From Campylobacterales bacterium (GTDB lineage: Bacteria > Campylobacterota > Campylobacteria > Campylobacterales > Sulfurospirillaceae): a DNA stretch of 64,000 bases. The DNA lies in contig JAFGFU010000014.1 in NCBI GenBank assembly GCA_016930915.1, forward strand, positions 1-64,000. The letters run 5' to 3'. A program made the translations under genes and the position numbers. Within the stretch, counting starts at the first letter, position 1. Every line of letters starts with the position of its first letter. The notes beneath the pieces were generated by a model. That model saw nothing but the letters and a program-made list of their open reading frames with translations, was not told the DNA's origin and searched no databases. Shown here in pieces: positions 40,256-49,413 of this stretch.

Positions 40256-41665
40256 ATGTCGAAAAAAGCAATATCAATGCTGATTCCAGTATTGGTGACG
40301 TTAGTCGTTTGGTTTATCCCTGCTCCTGAGGGATTGAGTGCGAATGCATGGCATTTTATGGCAATCTTTTTAGGAGTTGTCGTAGGTCTTGTTCTTGAGC
40401 CTGTTCCTGCTGCGCTTGTTGGTTTAGTGGGTGTCTGTTTGGTTGCCCTTTTAGGCATTATTGACCCAAAACCAGCTGAAGGTGTAAAATGGGCACTTTC
40501 AGGTTTTTCAAATGCTATTATTTGGTTAATCTTTGCTGCATTTATGTTTGCTGCAGGGTATCAAAAAACAGGACTTGGCAAAAGAATTTCTCTCGTAATG
40601 GTTAAGTTTATGGGTAAAAGCTCACTAGGACTTGGTTATGCTGTTGCGTTTGCTGACTTACTTCTTGCACCGTTTATGCCTTCAAATACAGCAAGAAGTG
40701 GTGGTACAATCTTCCCTATCGCGATTAACATTCCACAAATTTTCAATTCTCTTCCAGATAATGAGCCACGAAAATTGGGTGCGTATATTTCATGGGTAGC
40801 GATGGCTGCAACATGTGTTACAAGCTCTATGTTCCTAACAGGACTTGCTCCAAACTTATTGGCTGTGAATATTATTGAGAAAAGTGCAAAAGTAACCATT
40901 GAATGGGGTGCTTGGGCAAGTATTATGGTTCCATTGATGTTACCACTTTTCTTATTGGTACCGCTTTTAGCATACCTTATTTTCCCACCAACTCAAAAAC
41001 AATCTCCTGAAGCGCCAATTTGGGCAGCGGGTGAATTGAAAAAAATGGGTTCAATTAGCTTCAAAGAAATTATGATGCTTTTCTTTGCGGTTCTTGCATT
41101 AATCCTTTGGATTTTTGGTAAAGAATTGGGTGTTAATGCCACAATGGCTGCGATTTCTATCGTCTCTTTGATGGTTCTTTGTAATGTTATCTCTTGGGAT
41201 GATATTGTTGGAAACAAAGGTGCATGGAACGTTTTAGTATGGTTTGCTACATTGGTTGCACTTGCAGGTGGTTTGGCAAAAGTGGGAATCCTTAAATGGA
41301 TTGGTACTTTAGCAGAAGCTTCACTATCAGGTCTTAGCCCAACAGCATTGGTTGTTGCAATGTTAGTTGTATTCTTTGTTCTTCACTATTTCTTTGCAAG
41401 TGTAACTGCACACGTTTCAGCGTTGTTACCAGTTTTCATCGTTATTGCAATGAAATTTGTTACACCTGAGCAAATCCCAACGTTTATGGTTTTACTATCA
41501 GGAACACTTGGTATCATGGGTATTATTACTCCATACGGTACAGGTCCTTCACCAATTTGGTACGGTGCTGGGTATATTTCTCAAGCACGTTGGTGGGCAC
41601 TAGGCGCTATCTTTGGAGCGATTTTCCTTGCGGTCTTGCTTGTTGGAGCCTTCATTTTTATGTAA
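40256..41665 (+). CDS. DASS-family dicarboxylate/tartrate anion transporter
   Basis: A 469-residue transporter of the divalent anion:sodium symporter family (CitT/TtdT/SodiT-like), with about 12 hydrophobic segments. The family motif SNTARSGGTIFPIA and the second-half PYGTGPSPI segment are present. It is followed by a two-subunit fumarase/tartrate dehydratase, so the substrate is likely fumarate, malate, succinate or tartrate. Expression may be under the divergent two-component system. Confidence 0.92.
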   Translation: MSKKAISMLIPVLVTLVVWFIPAPEGLSANAWHFMAIFLGVVVGLVLEPVPAALVGLVGVCLVALLGIIDPKPAEGVKWALSGFSNAIIWLIFAAFMFAAGYQKTGLGKRISLVMVKFMGKSSLGLGYAVAFADLLLAPFMPSNTARSGGTIFPIAINIPQIFNSLPDNEPRKLGAYISWVAMAATCVTSSMFLTGLAPNLLAVNIIEKSAKVTIEWGAWASIMVPLMLPLFLLVPLLAYLIFPPTQKQSPEAPIWAAGELKKMGSISFKEIMMLFFAVLALILWIFGKELGVNATMAAISIVSLMVLCNVISWDDIVGNKGAWNVLVWFATLVALAGGLAKVGILKWIGTLAEASLSGLSPTALVVAMLVVFFVLHYFFASVTAHVSALLPVFIVIAMKFVTPEQIPTFMVLLSGTLGIMGIITPYGTGPSPIWYGAGYISQARWWALGAIFGAIFLAVLLVGAFIFM

Positions 41666-41701
41666 TCGTTAAAGGTACATCCCAAGATTGGGATGTACAC
41701 T

Positions 41702-41773
41702 TCTAAAAATCTTTACATGTAAAGATTTTTAGAGGTGCTCTCCTTTTAAATGTAAACTCAACAAAGCACCTCT
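41702..41773 (+). promoter_or_regulatory. Leader with a 32-bp palindrome and overlapping hairpin
   Basis: A perfect 32-base palindrome (41702-41733) is built around TTTACATGTAAA. It is followed by a 9-base inverted repeat AGAGGTGCT (41731-41739) / AGCACCTCT (41765-41773). The two structures share three bases. They lie in the 156-base gap between the transporter and the dehydratase genes, and may act as a terminator, processing site or attenuator. No good U tract is present. Confidence 0.55.
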
Positions 41774-41821
41774 ACACCTAGTACTATGTGTGACCAAAAC
41801 TAACTTTTTCGGAGAGGAAAA

Positions 41822-42673
41822 ATGAGAGAAATCAAGTACGAAGAGATCGTTAAGAGCGTAAAGGACATGATTCTTTACAGTGCAACGAATTTGCCAAAAG
41901 ATGCTTACAAAGCAATACAAGATGCTTACGACACTGAAAAAAGTGAAGTCTGCAAAGCGGTATTGAAGCAAATTTTGGAAAATGCAGATATTGCTAAAAA
42001 TGAAGCAAGACCTTTGTGTCAAGATACAGGCTTAGCGGTTTTCTTTGTTAAAGTCGGTGAAGATGTAAAAGTTGTTGGTGGAAGCCTTAAAAAGGCAATC
42101 AACGAGGGAACTGAACTTGGGTACAAAGAGGGTTATTTAAGAGCATCTACCTGTCATTGGGACACACGAGCAAATCTTAAAGATGAAGTGGGTTATAACT
42201 TACCAGCTATCATTCACTTTGACATTGTAGAAGGCGATAAAATTGAAATTGAATACGCTGCAAAAGGTGGTGGTTCTGAGAACGTCTCTCGTGCAACCGT
42301 ATTTCCTCCTGCAAAAGGTAGAAAAGGTATTATTGAGTACGTTAAACAAGTTATTTCGGATGCAGGTCCAAATCCCTGTCCTCCACTTACGGTAGGTGTT
42401 GGTATTGGTGGAACCTTTGAAAAAGCAGTTATTTCTTCTAAACATGCACTTTTTAGAGAGCTTGGAAGTAAAAATTCAGATCCAGTCCTTGAAAGTATGG
42501 AAGAAGAATTAATGGTACTCCTTAATAACTTAGGTATTGGTGCTATGGGAATGGGCGGAACTAACACAGTTCTAGGCGTTCATATTGAAAAAAACCCATG
42601 TCATATTGCGAGTTTGCCAGTGAGCGTTAACGTTCAATGCCATAGCTCAAGACACATGCATATCAAGCTATAA
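41822..42673 (+). CDS. Fumarate hydratase class I (or L-tartrate dehydratase), alpha subunit
   Basis: A 283-residue iron-sulfur hydro-lyase subunit. Candidate [4Fe-4S] ligands are in RPLCQDTGLAVFF, GPNPCPPLTVGVGIGG and EKNPCHIA. The enzyme interconverts fumarate and malate, or dehydrates tartrate to oxaloacetate. The beta subunit follows 7 bases later. A length near 280 fits two-subunit class I fumarase, while the neighbouring DASS transporter also resembles the ttdA-ttdB-ttdT arrangement; sequence alone does not decide. Confidence 0.88.
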   Translation: MREIKYEEIVKSVKDMILYSATNLPKDAYKAIQDAYDTEKSEVCKAVLKQILENADIAKNEARPLCQDTGLAVFFVKVGEDVKVVGGSLKKAINEGTELGYKEGYLRASTCHWDTRANLKDEVGYNLPAIIHFDIVEGDKIEIEYAAKGGGSENVSRATVFPPAKGRKGIIEYVKQVISDAGPNPCPPLTVGVGIGGTFEKAVISSKHALFRELGSKNSDPVLESMEEELMVLLNNLGIGAMGMGGTNTVLGVHIEKNPCHIASLPVSVNVQCHSSRHMHIKL

Positions 42674-42680
42674 GGAGAAA

Positions 42681-43247
42681 ATGATGAGTAAAACATACCA
42701 CTTAACAGCACCACTTAGTGAAGCAGATGTAGTTCAACTTAAAGCGGGCGATATTGTTTATTTAACAGGCGTTGTTTACACAGCGCGTGATGCAGCACAT
42801 AAAAAATTGGTTGACCTTTTGGACGAGGGAAAAGAACTTCCTTTTGATATGAAAGGTGCGGTCATTTATTTCGTTGGACCAACTCCTCCAAAACCAGGTG
42901 ATCCAATCGGCAGTGCAGGCCCAACAACTTCTTATAGAATGGATTCTTACTCTCCAAAATTGATTAATGAGCAAGGTCTTAGAGGTATGATTGGTAAAGG
43001 TAAACGTAATCAAGATGTCATTGATGCGTGTGTCAAATCTAAAGCCATTTATTTTGGTGCAACAGGAGGAGCTGGTGCTCTACTTGCACGTCAAATTAAA
43101 AGCGCAGAAGTCATTGCATACCCAGAATTGGGCCCTGAGGCGATTCGTAGACTTGAAGTGGTTGATTTTCCATTAACCGTTATTAACGATACTTTTGGTG
43201 CTGATCTTTATAAAATGGGTCGTGCACAATACGAAGTGTTTGAATAA
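42681..43247 (+). CDS. Fumarate hydratase class I (or L-tartrate dehydratase), beta subunit
   Basis: A 188-residue partner subunit with the characteristic segments GPTPPKPGDPIGSAGPTTS, GMIGKG and YFGATGGAGALLA, and a late Tyr/Pro-rich region (AYPELGPEAIRRLEV). It completes the active site of the alpha subunit. RBS AAGGAG precedes ATG 42681. It is followed by a strong terminator. Confidence 0.88.
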   Translation: MMSKTYHLTAPLSEADVVQLKAGDIVYLTGVVYTARDAAHKKLVDLLDEGKELPFDMKGAVIYFVGPTPPKPGDPIGSAGPTTSYRMDSYSPKLINEQGLRGMIGKGKRNQDVIDACVKSKAIYFGATGGAGALLARQIKSAEVIAYPELGPEAIRRLEVVDFPLTVINDTFGADLYKMGRAQYEVFE

Positions 43248-43269
43248 GAGATCCTCTCGCATACATTTT

Positions 43270-43305
43270 ACCCAAAAGGTTTAAACTCCTTTTGGGTGTT
43301 CTTTT
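43270..43305 (+). terminator. Rho-independent terminator after the dehydratase genes
   Basis: ACCCAAAAGG (43270-43279) pairs perfectly with CCTTTTGGGT (43288-43297) around an 8-base loop. GTTCTTTT follows. It ends the transporter/dehydratase operon. Confidence 0.85.
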
Positions 43306-43370
43306 AAATCATTTTTCTTTGTAAGGCTTATGTTAAACCGCACACAAAGTAAAAAAAGATAATCGGTGAT

Positions 43371-43387
43371 AAAATATTAAGTATTTT
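43371..43387. promoter_or_regulatory. Inverted repeat upstream of larA, possible operator
   Basis: AAAATA-TTAAG-TATTTT lies 73-89 bases before the larA start, in the 212-base gap after the terminator. It could be a regulator site, but it is short and AT-rich, so chance is possible. No LarR gene is in the window. Confidence 0.3.
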
Positions 43388-43459
43388 GTATTAAGCGCAA
43401 AATAGTAATTTATGGTATCAGGCATAACGTACATTAAAAATCAGTGATAAGGATAACAT

Positions 43460-44716
43460 ATGAAAGTAACGGTTGGCTATGGAAAAGATGAAACATTTGA
43501 ATTGGACATCAATGACACACAACTGATTGGTGTGTACAACCCAAACAGTGTTTCAAAAATTGATTACAATAAAGCGATTGATGAAGCGCTAGAGAAGCCT
43601 TTGGGCAAAGAGAGTTTTGATCATTTTATTGACACCAATGAAAGAATTGTTTTCATTGTGAACGATGGTACGCGCCCTACGCCTACACGAAAAGTGTTGG
43701 CACGGATTTATCCTAAAATTAAAGAAAAAGATATTTTTTTCATTGTAGCCACGGGATGTCATAGAGCACCCACAGAGGAAGAGTGGCATTTTATTTTAGG
43801 GAAAGAGATTTATGAGGATTTACATGTAAAGAATCGTTTGTGGAGTCATGACTCTAAAAACGATGCAATGGTGTATCTAGGAAAATCGACCAACGGGACG
43901 GAAATGCACCTCAATAAAATCGTAGCAGAGGCTAAAAAAGTCTGCGCCATTGGCTCGGTAGAACCACACTATTTTGCAGGCTACACAGGAGGTAGAAAAG
44001 CGTTTTTACCTGGGGTTGCCGCTTATGAGACCATTACACAAAACCACCTCTTAGCGCTTCATCCTAATGCGCAAGCCCTCAGCCTTAAAGGCAATCCTGT
44101 GCATGAAGATATGATGGATGCGATGGGTGTTTTAAAACACATTGATGTCTTTGCGATTATGACCGTTTTGGACAGTGACCACGATATTTGTGCTGTTCGT
44201 GCGGGTGATTTAAGCGATTCATTTTATGCGGGCATTGACAAAGCCGATGAAGTCTTTTGCGTGGATATTCCACAAAAAGCAGATATTGTCATTTCTGTAG
44301 CACCCTATCCTATGGATATTGATTTGTATCAGTCTCAAAAAGCACTCGATAATGGAAAACTTGCGTTGAAAGAGAATGGCATTCTTATCATGGTGGCAAA
44401 ATGCCGAACGGGCATTGGTGAGGAAGGGTTTTTTAAACTCATGAGTTCAGCCCCATCCGCACAAGCAGTACTAGATAAAATCAAATGCGGCTATAAACTA
44501 GGCTATCACAAAGCGGCGAAGATGGCGGAGATTAATCTTTGGGCGCAGAGTTGGGCGGTGAGTGAGCTCAGCGATGAAGAGATGAAAGCGGTGCATTTAA
44601 AGCCGTATCATGATTTACATGTAGCCTTAGAGGATGCCATCAAAGAAAAAGGCAAAGATGCCAGCATCATTGTGCTTCCTTTTGGTTCCATTACGGTGCC
44701 AAAAGTAGCTCAATAA
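43460..44716 (+). CDS. larA: Nickel-dependent lactate racemase family protein LarA
   Basis: A 418-residue enzyme that uses a nickel pincer nucleotide to racemise lactate or a related 2-hydroxy acid. Catalytic-site segments are visible: VATGCHRAPTEEEW (catalytic His), EPHYFAGYTGGRKAFLPG (second His region and the Lys that holds the cofactor). It is first in the larA-larC-larE-larB operon, which supplies its own cofactor. LarA homologues vary in substrate, so lactate is probable rather than certain. Confidence 0.93.
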   Translation: MKVTVGYGKDETFELDINDTQLIGVYNPNSVSKIDYNKAIDEALEKPLGKESFDHFIDTNERIVFIVNDGTRPTPTRKVLARIYPKIKEKDIFFIVATGCHRAPTEEEWHFILGKEIYEDLHVKNRLWSHDSKNDAMVYLGKSTNGTEMHLNKIVAEAKKVCAIGSVEPHYFAGYTGGRKAFLPGVAAYETITQNHLLALHPNAQALSLKGNPVHEDMMDAMGVLKHIDVFAIMTVLDSDHDICAVRAGDLSDSFYAGIDKADEVFCVDIPQKADIVISVAPYPMDIDLYQSQKALDNGKLALKENGILIMVAKCRTGIGEEGFFKLMSSAPSAQAVLDKIKCGYKLGYHKAAKMAEINLWAQSWAVSELSDEEMKAVHLKPYHDLHVALEDAIKEKGKDASIIVLPFGSITVPKVAQ

Positions 44717-44724
44717 GGATGCTT

Positions 44725-45972
44725 ATGAGAGTTCTTTATTATGATTGTTTTAGTGGGATTAGCGGAGATATGAATCTAGGTGCATTACTGGATTTGGGCG
44801 TTGATGCAAAACATCTGAAAGAAGAACTCTCTAAACTCTCTTTGGATAAGCATTTTTCGCTTGAAATTTGTCAAAGCAGTAAAATGGGTATTTGTGGTAC
44901 ACGTGTTAGCGTTAAATTGGTGAGTCAAGAACATTCTTATGAGGGCATGTGGCATACGCATCCTCATTCTTGCCATCATCATGGACATGACCATACCCAT
45001 AGAACATATGCTGATATTGAGTCACTTATTTTAGCCAGTACGCTTAGCGAGGCTATCAAAGATCGAAGTTTGAAAATGTTTTGGTTGGTTGCGGTGGCTG
45101 AAGGAAAGATTCATGGTAAGAAGCCTCATGAAGTGGGATTTCATGAAGTGGGTGCGATAGATTCTATTGTCGATATTGTCGGTGCTGCGATTTGTTTAGA
45201 GGCTTTACATGTAAAGAAGATTATTGCTTCTAAAATTGAGTTAGGTGGAGGGTTTGTGACATGTGCACATGGTACTTTTCCTGTTCCTGCTCCTGCTACC
45301 ATTGAAATTTTAAACGATGTTCCAGTGACATTGGGACGAATTTATTCTGAAGCGACAACACCCACAGGTGCTGCTATTATTAAAGCCAACGTGGATGTTT
45401 TTGAAGAACAACCTTCTTTTAAAATTAATAAGATTGGCTATGGTATTGGGCATAAAGATTTTACAATTCCTAATGTTTTACGTGTTATTTTGGGTGAAAT
45501 AGATGAAACAACGAGCAGTGATACAGAAATTGTTTTAGAAACCAATATTGATGATATGAACCCTGAAATTTTGGCATATGTTCAAGAACGTCTTTTTGCT
45601 ATAGGGGTCAAAGATGTTTATACCACAGCAATTATGACGAAGAAAAATCGTTTAGGAATGAAGCTTTGTGTGCTGGTCTCTTTAGAAAAGGAAGATGACG
45701 CTAAGCGGCTTATTTTTGAAGAGACAAGCTCCATTGGTCTTAGGCGCTATGTCGTAGATAAAATTGCGTTAGAGCGAATGATAAAGGTCGTAGAGACTCC
45801 TTATGGTGCGATTGAGGTGAAATGCAGTTTTTATGAAGGAAAAATGCTGAAATACAAGGCAGAATTCGAGACATGTAAGCACGTAGCTTTGTTACATAAG
45901 GTTCCGATTGCTAGAGTCTATGAAAGTGTTGCACACGAGATGCATGAAAACTATAATGTATGCAAAATATGA
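44725..45972 (+). CDS. larC: Nickel insertion protein LarC (pincer cyclometallase)
   Basis: A roughly 415-residue CTP-dependent nickel insertase that adds Ni to the pincer nucleotide. The N-terminus (YYDCFSGISGDMNLGALLDLG), a His-rich loop (HTHPHSCHHHGHDHTH, suited to Ni binding) and the C-terminal LarC2 region (ETNIDDMNPEILAYV) are in one uninterrupted frame. No ribosomal frameshift is needed, unlike lactobacillar larC1/larC2. The start at 44725 fits the AAGG spacing better than ATG 44719. It overlaps larE by 17 bases. Confidence 0.93.
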   Translation: MRVLYYDCFSGISGDMNLGALLDLGVDAKHLKEELSKLSLDKHFSLEICQSSKMGICGTRVSVKLVSQEHSYEGMWHTHPHSCHHHGHDHTHRTYADIESLILASTLSEAIKDRSLKMFWLVAVAEGKIHGKKPHEVGFHEVGAIDSIVDIVGAAICLEALHVKKIIASKIELGGGFVTCAHGTFPVPAPATIEILNDVPVTLGRIYSEATTPTGAAIIKANVDVFEEQPSFKINKIGYGIGHKDFTIPNVLRVILGEIDETTSSDTEIVLETNIDDMNPEILAYVQERLFAIGVKDVYTTAIMTKKNRLGMKLCVLVSLEKEDDAKRLIFEETSSIGLRRYVVDKIALERMIKVVETPYGAIEVKCSFYEGKMLKYKAEFETCKHVALLHKVPIARVYESVAHEMHENYNVCKI

Positions 45973-46747
45973 AAAACTAAAAGCCATTTTAGCCTCTTAT
46001 GAGAGAATGATTGTTGCTTTTTCAGGAGGTGTAGACAGTAGCTTTTTGCTTAAGACGGCGTATGATGTTTTGGGTGAAAATGTTTTAGCCATCAGCCTTC
46101 AAACGCCTTATAGCGCAAAGTGGGAAATAGACGATGCGCGATGTGTTGCATATGAAATTGGAGCAAAGCATTTGATTATGGCTAAACCTTGGATAGAAGC
46201 GATTCGAACCAATCCAAAAAACAGATGTTATGTTTGCAAACATGCCCTCTTCTCTTCTTTAAATACTTTTGCCAAAGAGCGAGGTTTTTGTGTTGTGGCA
46301 GAAGGTAGTAATGTAGATGACACAATGGAGTATCGACCTGGTAGGCAAGCGCTTGAACAGCTTGGTATTGCAACACCTCTTTTGGAAGTAGGATTACGTA
46401 AAGATGAAATTCGTATTTTATCTAAGGAGCTTGGACTTAAGACGTGGAATAAACCTTCGTATGCGTGTTTATTAACACGATTTGCACATAATACTTTGAT
46501 TGAGGAAGAGGCTTTAAGCATGGTTGAGCGTGCAGAAGCATATCTTATTGCAGAAACGTATGCGAAAATGCGTGTACGCTATGAACATAAAATGGCACGT
46601 ATTGAAATGTCAAAAGAGGATTCACTTCGTTTGTTGAATGATGAAAAATATGAGAGTATTGTAGCAACACTGAAGGGATTTGGTTTTTTACATGTAATGT
46701 TAGATTTGGAAGGATATCGCTACGAATGTAGCACAAAAGGGATGTAA
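45956..46747 (+). CDS. larE: Pincer nucleotide sulfurtransferase LarE
   Basis: A 263-residue PP-loop ATPase that adenylates and sulfurates the pincer precursor. The PP-loop FSGGVDSSFLL is clear. The sulfur-donor Cys is most likely the one in KPSYACLLTRF, equivalent to the sacrificial Cys of characterised LarE; NRCYVCKH supplies two more Cys. The start at 45956 overlaps the larC end, and the stop abuts the larB ATG directly. Confidence 0.93.
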   Translation: MYAKYEKLKAILASYERMIVAFSGGVDSSFLLKTAYDVLGENVLAISLQTPYSAKWEIDDARCVAYEIGAKHLIMAKPWIEAIRTNPKNRCYVCKHALFSSLNTFAKERGFCVVAEGSNVDDTMEYRPGRQALEQLGIATPLLEVGLRKDEIRILSKELGLKTWNKPSYACLLTRFAHNTLIEEEALSMVERAEAYLIAETYAKMRVRYEHKMARIEMSKEDSLRLLNDEKYESIVATLKGFGFLHVMLDLEGYRYECSTKGM

Positions 46748-47494
46748 ATGTGTGGACAGAGTATCGAAAAATTATTAGAATCACTTAGAGATGGAACTAT
46801 CAGTGTGACAGACGCTTTGCAAAAGATGAAAGCGCTTCCCTTTGAGGATCTTGGTTTTGCAAAAATTGATCACCATCGAGGTATTCGTCAAGGCTATCCT
46901 GAAGTGATTTATGGAGAGGGTAAACTGCCTGAACAAATTGTGTGTATTACGCAGAAACTTTTGGAAAAAGGGAATAATATTTTAATTACACGTGCGAGTG
47001 AAAAAGCGTATGAAGCTGTTTTAACGGTTGCTCCTGATTCACGTTACAATGCAATGGGGCGGACTATAACTATTGAAAAAGAGCTACTCTCCAAGCCTTC
47101 AAGTTATATTGCTATTGTAGCGGCTGGCACTTCTGATTTGTATGTGGTTGAAGAAGCTTATGAAACCGCTTTAATTTTAGGTAATGATGTAGTAAAAATT
47201 GTTGATGTGGGTGTGGCAGGAATTCATCGCTTATTTGCACATTTAGAGATGATTCAAAAGGCTAAAGTGGTCATTGTGATTGCTGGAATGGAGGGTGCAC
47301 TAGCAAGCGTCATTGGAGGGCTCGTCGATAAGCCTGTTATCGCCGTTCCTACGAGTGTAGGTTATGGTGCTAGTTTTGGAGGCGTTGCGGCATTGCTTTC
47401 CATGCTGAATAGCTGTGCCAGTGGTGTGAGCGTCGTCAACATTGATAATGGGTTTGGTGCAGCCTACAATGCAAGTATTATTAACCACCTCTAG
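46748..47494 (+). CDS. larB: Nickel pincer cofactor biosynthesis carboxylase LarB
   Basis: A 248-residue PurE-like enzyme that carboxylates and hydrolyses NaAD, the first step of the pincer cofactor. Family segments are DHHRGIRQGYPEVIYGEGK, VAAGTSDLYVVEEA and VIAGMEGALASVIGGLVDKPVIAVPTS, each split here only for reading. It is the last gene of the lar operon; ATG directly follows the larE stop. Confidence 0.94.
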   Translation: MCGQSIEKLLESLRDGTISVTDALQKMKALPFEDLGFAKIDHHRGIRQGYPEVIYGEGKLPEQIVCITQKLLEKGNNILITRASEKAYEAVLTVAPDSRYNAMGRTITIEKELLSKPSSYIAIVAAGTSDLYVVEEAYETALILGNDVVKIVDVGVAGIHRLFAHLEMIQKAKVVIVIAGMEGALASVIGGLVDKPVIAVPTSVGYGASFGGVAALLSMLNSCASGVSVVNIDNGFGAAYNASIINHL

Positions 47495-47511
47495 CTTTAC
47501 ATGTAAAGATT

Positions 47512-47536
47512 AAAAGCCTTCTAGTTGTAGGCTTTT
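47512..47536. terminator. Bidirectional terminator between larB and the PilZ gene
   Basis: AAAAGCCT (47512-47519) pairs with AGGCTTTT (47529-47536) around a 9-base loop, with A and T runs on both sides. It overlaps the last codons of the convergent gene at 47521. A TTTACATGTAAA palindrome lies just before it. Confidence 0.7.
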
Positions 47537-49413
47537 GTTGCTCTTTTTATCTCAAATATCAGCTCTTTTTGTCTTGTATACATGTAATGTAAAAGATACT
47601 CATCGTAAGGCTTTGGAAGATTTTCTAGCATCACAACAATTTTAGTATGCTCTTCATCGACTTGCATAATATAAGTTACTGTCGCATTAATATCCATAAT
47701 GACATAACCATACTCTCCTGTGTCATTGGGGAGCGAAAAATTGAGATGTACGGTGTTGTTTCTGAGCTCTTCTTCTCGAAATATTTTTTTGATTTTCATG
47801 GCAATGGAATTAACAGATATATCAATAATTTCGCCTTGCGCGGAAGAGCGATGCGAATATTTAATTAAAATAGGTGTGCGAAAGCTGGTTTGAACCCTCG
47901 TGTGTTGGCGGCTGTTGGCACTGTTAGTTAAAAAAGAGAGATTTTTAATAATGGCAAAAGAGCGTTTGATATCTAAAAATGAAATTTCTGCTCTGATATC
48001 TTTAGGAAAATTAGGGGCTTGAAGTACGGTTTCCCCTTCTAGCTGCATGGCATAGCCTTGTAGATTTTCGCATGAAATATGATAACTATCACTTGCAACT
48101 TTAAGGATGTTTGAGGTTGTATTAATGCAAAGACCTTTGTAAATATTCAAGAGTTTAATGGGGATTTTATTATTGACACAATTGTGCATCAAATAAGCAA
48201 TTTGGTCATTTTCCTCAATAATATTTTCGAGATAATCGACTTCATAATAATCAGTTTTTGTCATATCATGAGGCAAAAGGGTTTGTGTATTAATTTTTTC
48301 AATATACTCAATAACACTGTTAAGATCATATGCTTTGACATTCATAGCCGATGTAGCAATGACAGGGGTTATTTTTTCATGAATATTGGTTTGAAAAAGT
48401 TCTTTTTGAATATGTTTTGCTTGTTCACAAGCATGCTCAAACCCTCTTTTCTCTGCCATAAAAATGTAGAGATTTGGACTCCATTGGATGAGTTCTTGAT
48501 CCTCTTCTAGCAAATGAAAAAAGGTATTTAATAAATTTTTAAATGCATCATGAAGGGCTAAACTTTTGAATGTTTTTGAGAGTTTGTCAAGGTTTGAGAT
48601 ATTGATAAAAATCAGTGAAATTGCTGTATGCGTAACACTTTGCTGCGCAAGACGGTCTTTGAGTTTATCGATAAAATTAAAACGATTAAGAATGGTTGGC
48701 GCATCATAACATGTTTGCGCCTCAGGAATATCGCCAATAAGGGTTAAAATTTTTTCATTACTTTTTGGGAAGCATTTAATGATACAAAGGTAAGACGTTT
48801 CATTTAGCGTAATACTGCCTTGCGTATCTTCACTCGTTTCAAGGGCATTGTATAACTCTTCATCCAGATGAATTTTTGATTCGATTAAGGAAAGATCGTT
48901 GGTTTCATACAGTCTTTGGGCTTTCGCATTTGCATAGGCAAGATGGGTACCATGAAAAAGGAAAAAAGGAAAAAATTGTTCTATTTTTTTCTCTAATTCG
49001 GTTTTTTGAAACAGGAACAGTTTTTCATCAAGTTTATTGGGATTTTTTGTAAAAATAGCATGAAGTAATTTTTCTTGATTGATAAGTGGTAAAACATCAG
49101 TACATCCAAAATGCAGGGAAAATTTTAGAAGAAGTTTATTTTCAACATCATTGGCAAAAAGGTAAGAGATGACGGGTTTGTGTTTGGTAAAAATGCTTAC
49201 GAGCTGTTTTAATTTTTCTTTGGTTGTGTCGCCTATTTCAATCAATAAAATATCTGCACCCAAAAATGTTTTAGTGTCTTGTTCTATGTCAAACGAAATA
49301 AAATGAGGGTATTTCTTTTTTGCTTGTTCAAAAAAAATCAGTTTTTGTTCGCGGAAATAGAGATGCGCAACGGACAAATAGCGTGTTTCTTGCAAAAAAT
49401 TTTCTAAAAGCAT
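47521..49413 (-). CDS. Degenerate GGDEF plus PilZ-domain signalling protein
   Basis: A 630-residue cytoplasmic protein. The N-terminal ~110 residues look receiver-like, followed by a PAS-like region and a GGDEF-type domain (about 235-390, starting at LNRFNFIDKLKDRL) in which the GGDEF loop is replaced by WSPNL, so it should not make c-di-GMP. A C-terminal PilZ domain has RQHTR (RxxxR) and DISVNS, with the final Gly of DxSxxG changed to Ser, so c-di-GMP binding is uncertain. It likely influences motility or surface behaviour. It borders the integrated element at its 5' side. Confidence 0.82.
   Translation of the reverse strand: MLLENFLQETRYLSVAHLYFREQKLIFFEQAKKKYPHFISFDIEQDTKTFLGADILLIEIGDTTKEKLKQLVSIFTKHKPVISYLFANDVENKLLLKFSLHFGCTDVLPLINQEKLLHAIFTKNPNKLDEKLFLFQKTELEKKIEQFFPFFLFHGTHLAYANAKAQRLYETNDLSLIESKIHLDEELYNALETSEDTQGSITLNETSYLCIIKCFPKSNEKILTLIGDIPEAQTCYDAPTILNRFNFIDKLKDRLAQQSVTHTAISLIFINISNLDKLSKTFKSLALHDAFKNLLNTFFHLLEEDQELIQWSPNLYIFMAEKRGFEHACEQAKHIQKELFQTNIHEKITPVIATSAMNVKAYDLNSVIEYIEKINTQTLLPHDMTKTDYYEVDYLENIIEENDQIAYLMHNCVNNKIPIKLLNIYKGLCINTTSNILKVASDSYHISCENLQGYAMQLEGETVLQAPNFPKDIRAEISFLDIKRSFAIIKNLSFLTNSANSRQHTRVQTSFRTPILIKYSHRSSAQGEIIDISVNSIAMKIKKIFREEELRNNTVHLNFSLPNDTGEYGYVIMDINATVTYIMQVDEEHTKIVVMLENLPKPYDEYLLHYMYTRQKELIFEIKRATKAYN

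Noticed and set aside
44719-45972. Programmed frameshift in larC
   Set aside because: The full LarC length is in one open frame, so no recoding is needed.
49276-49296. Sequence similar to the start of repeats R1/R3 (TGTCAAACGAAAT) on the plus strand
   Set aside because: It lies within the coding sequence of the PilZ protein gene, only about 13 bases match, and no matching right end follows.
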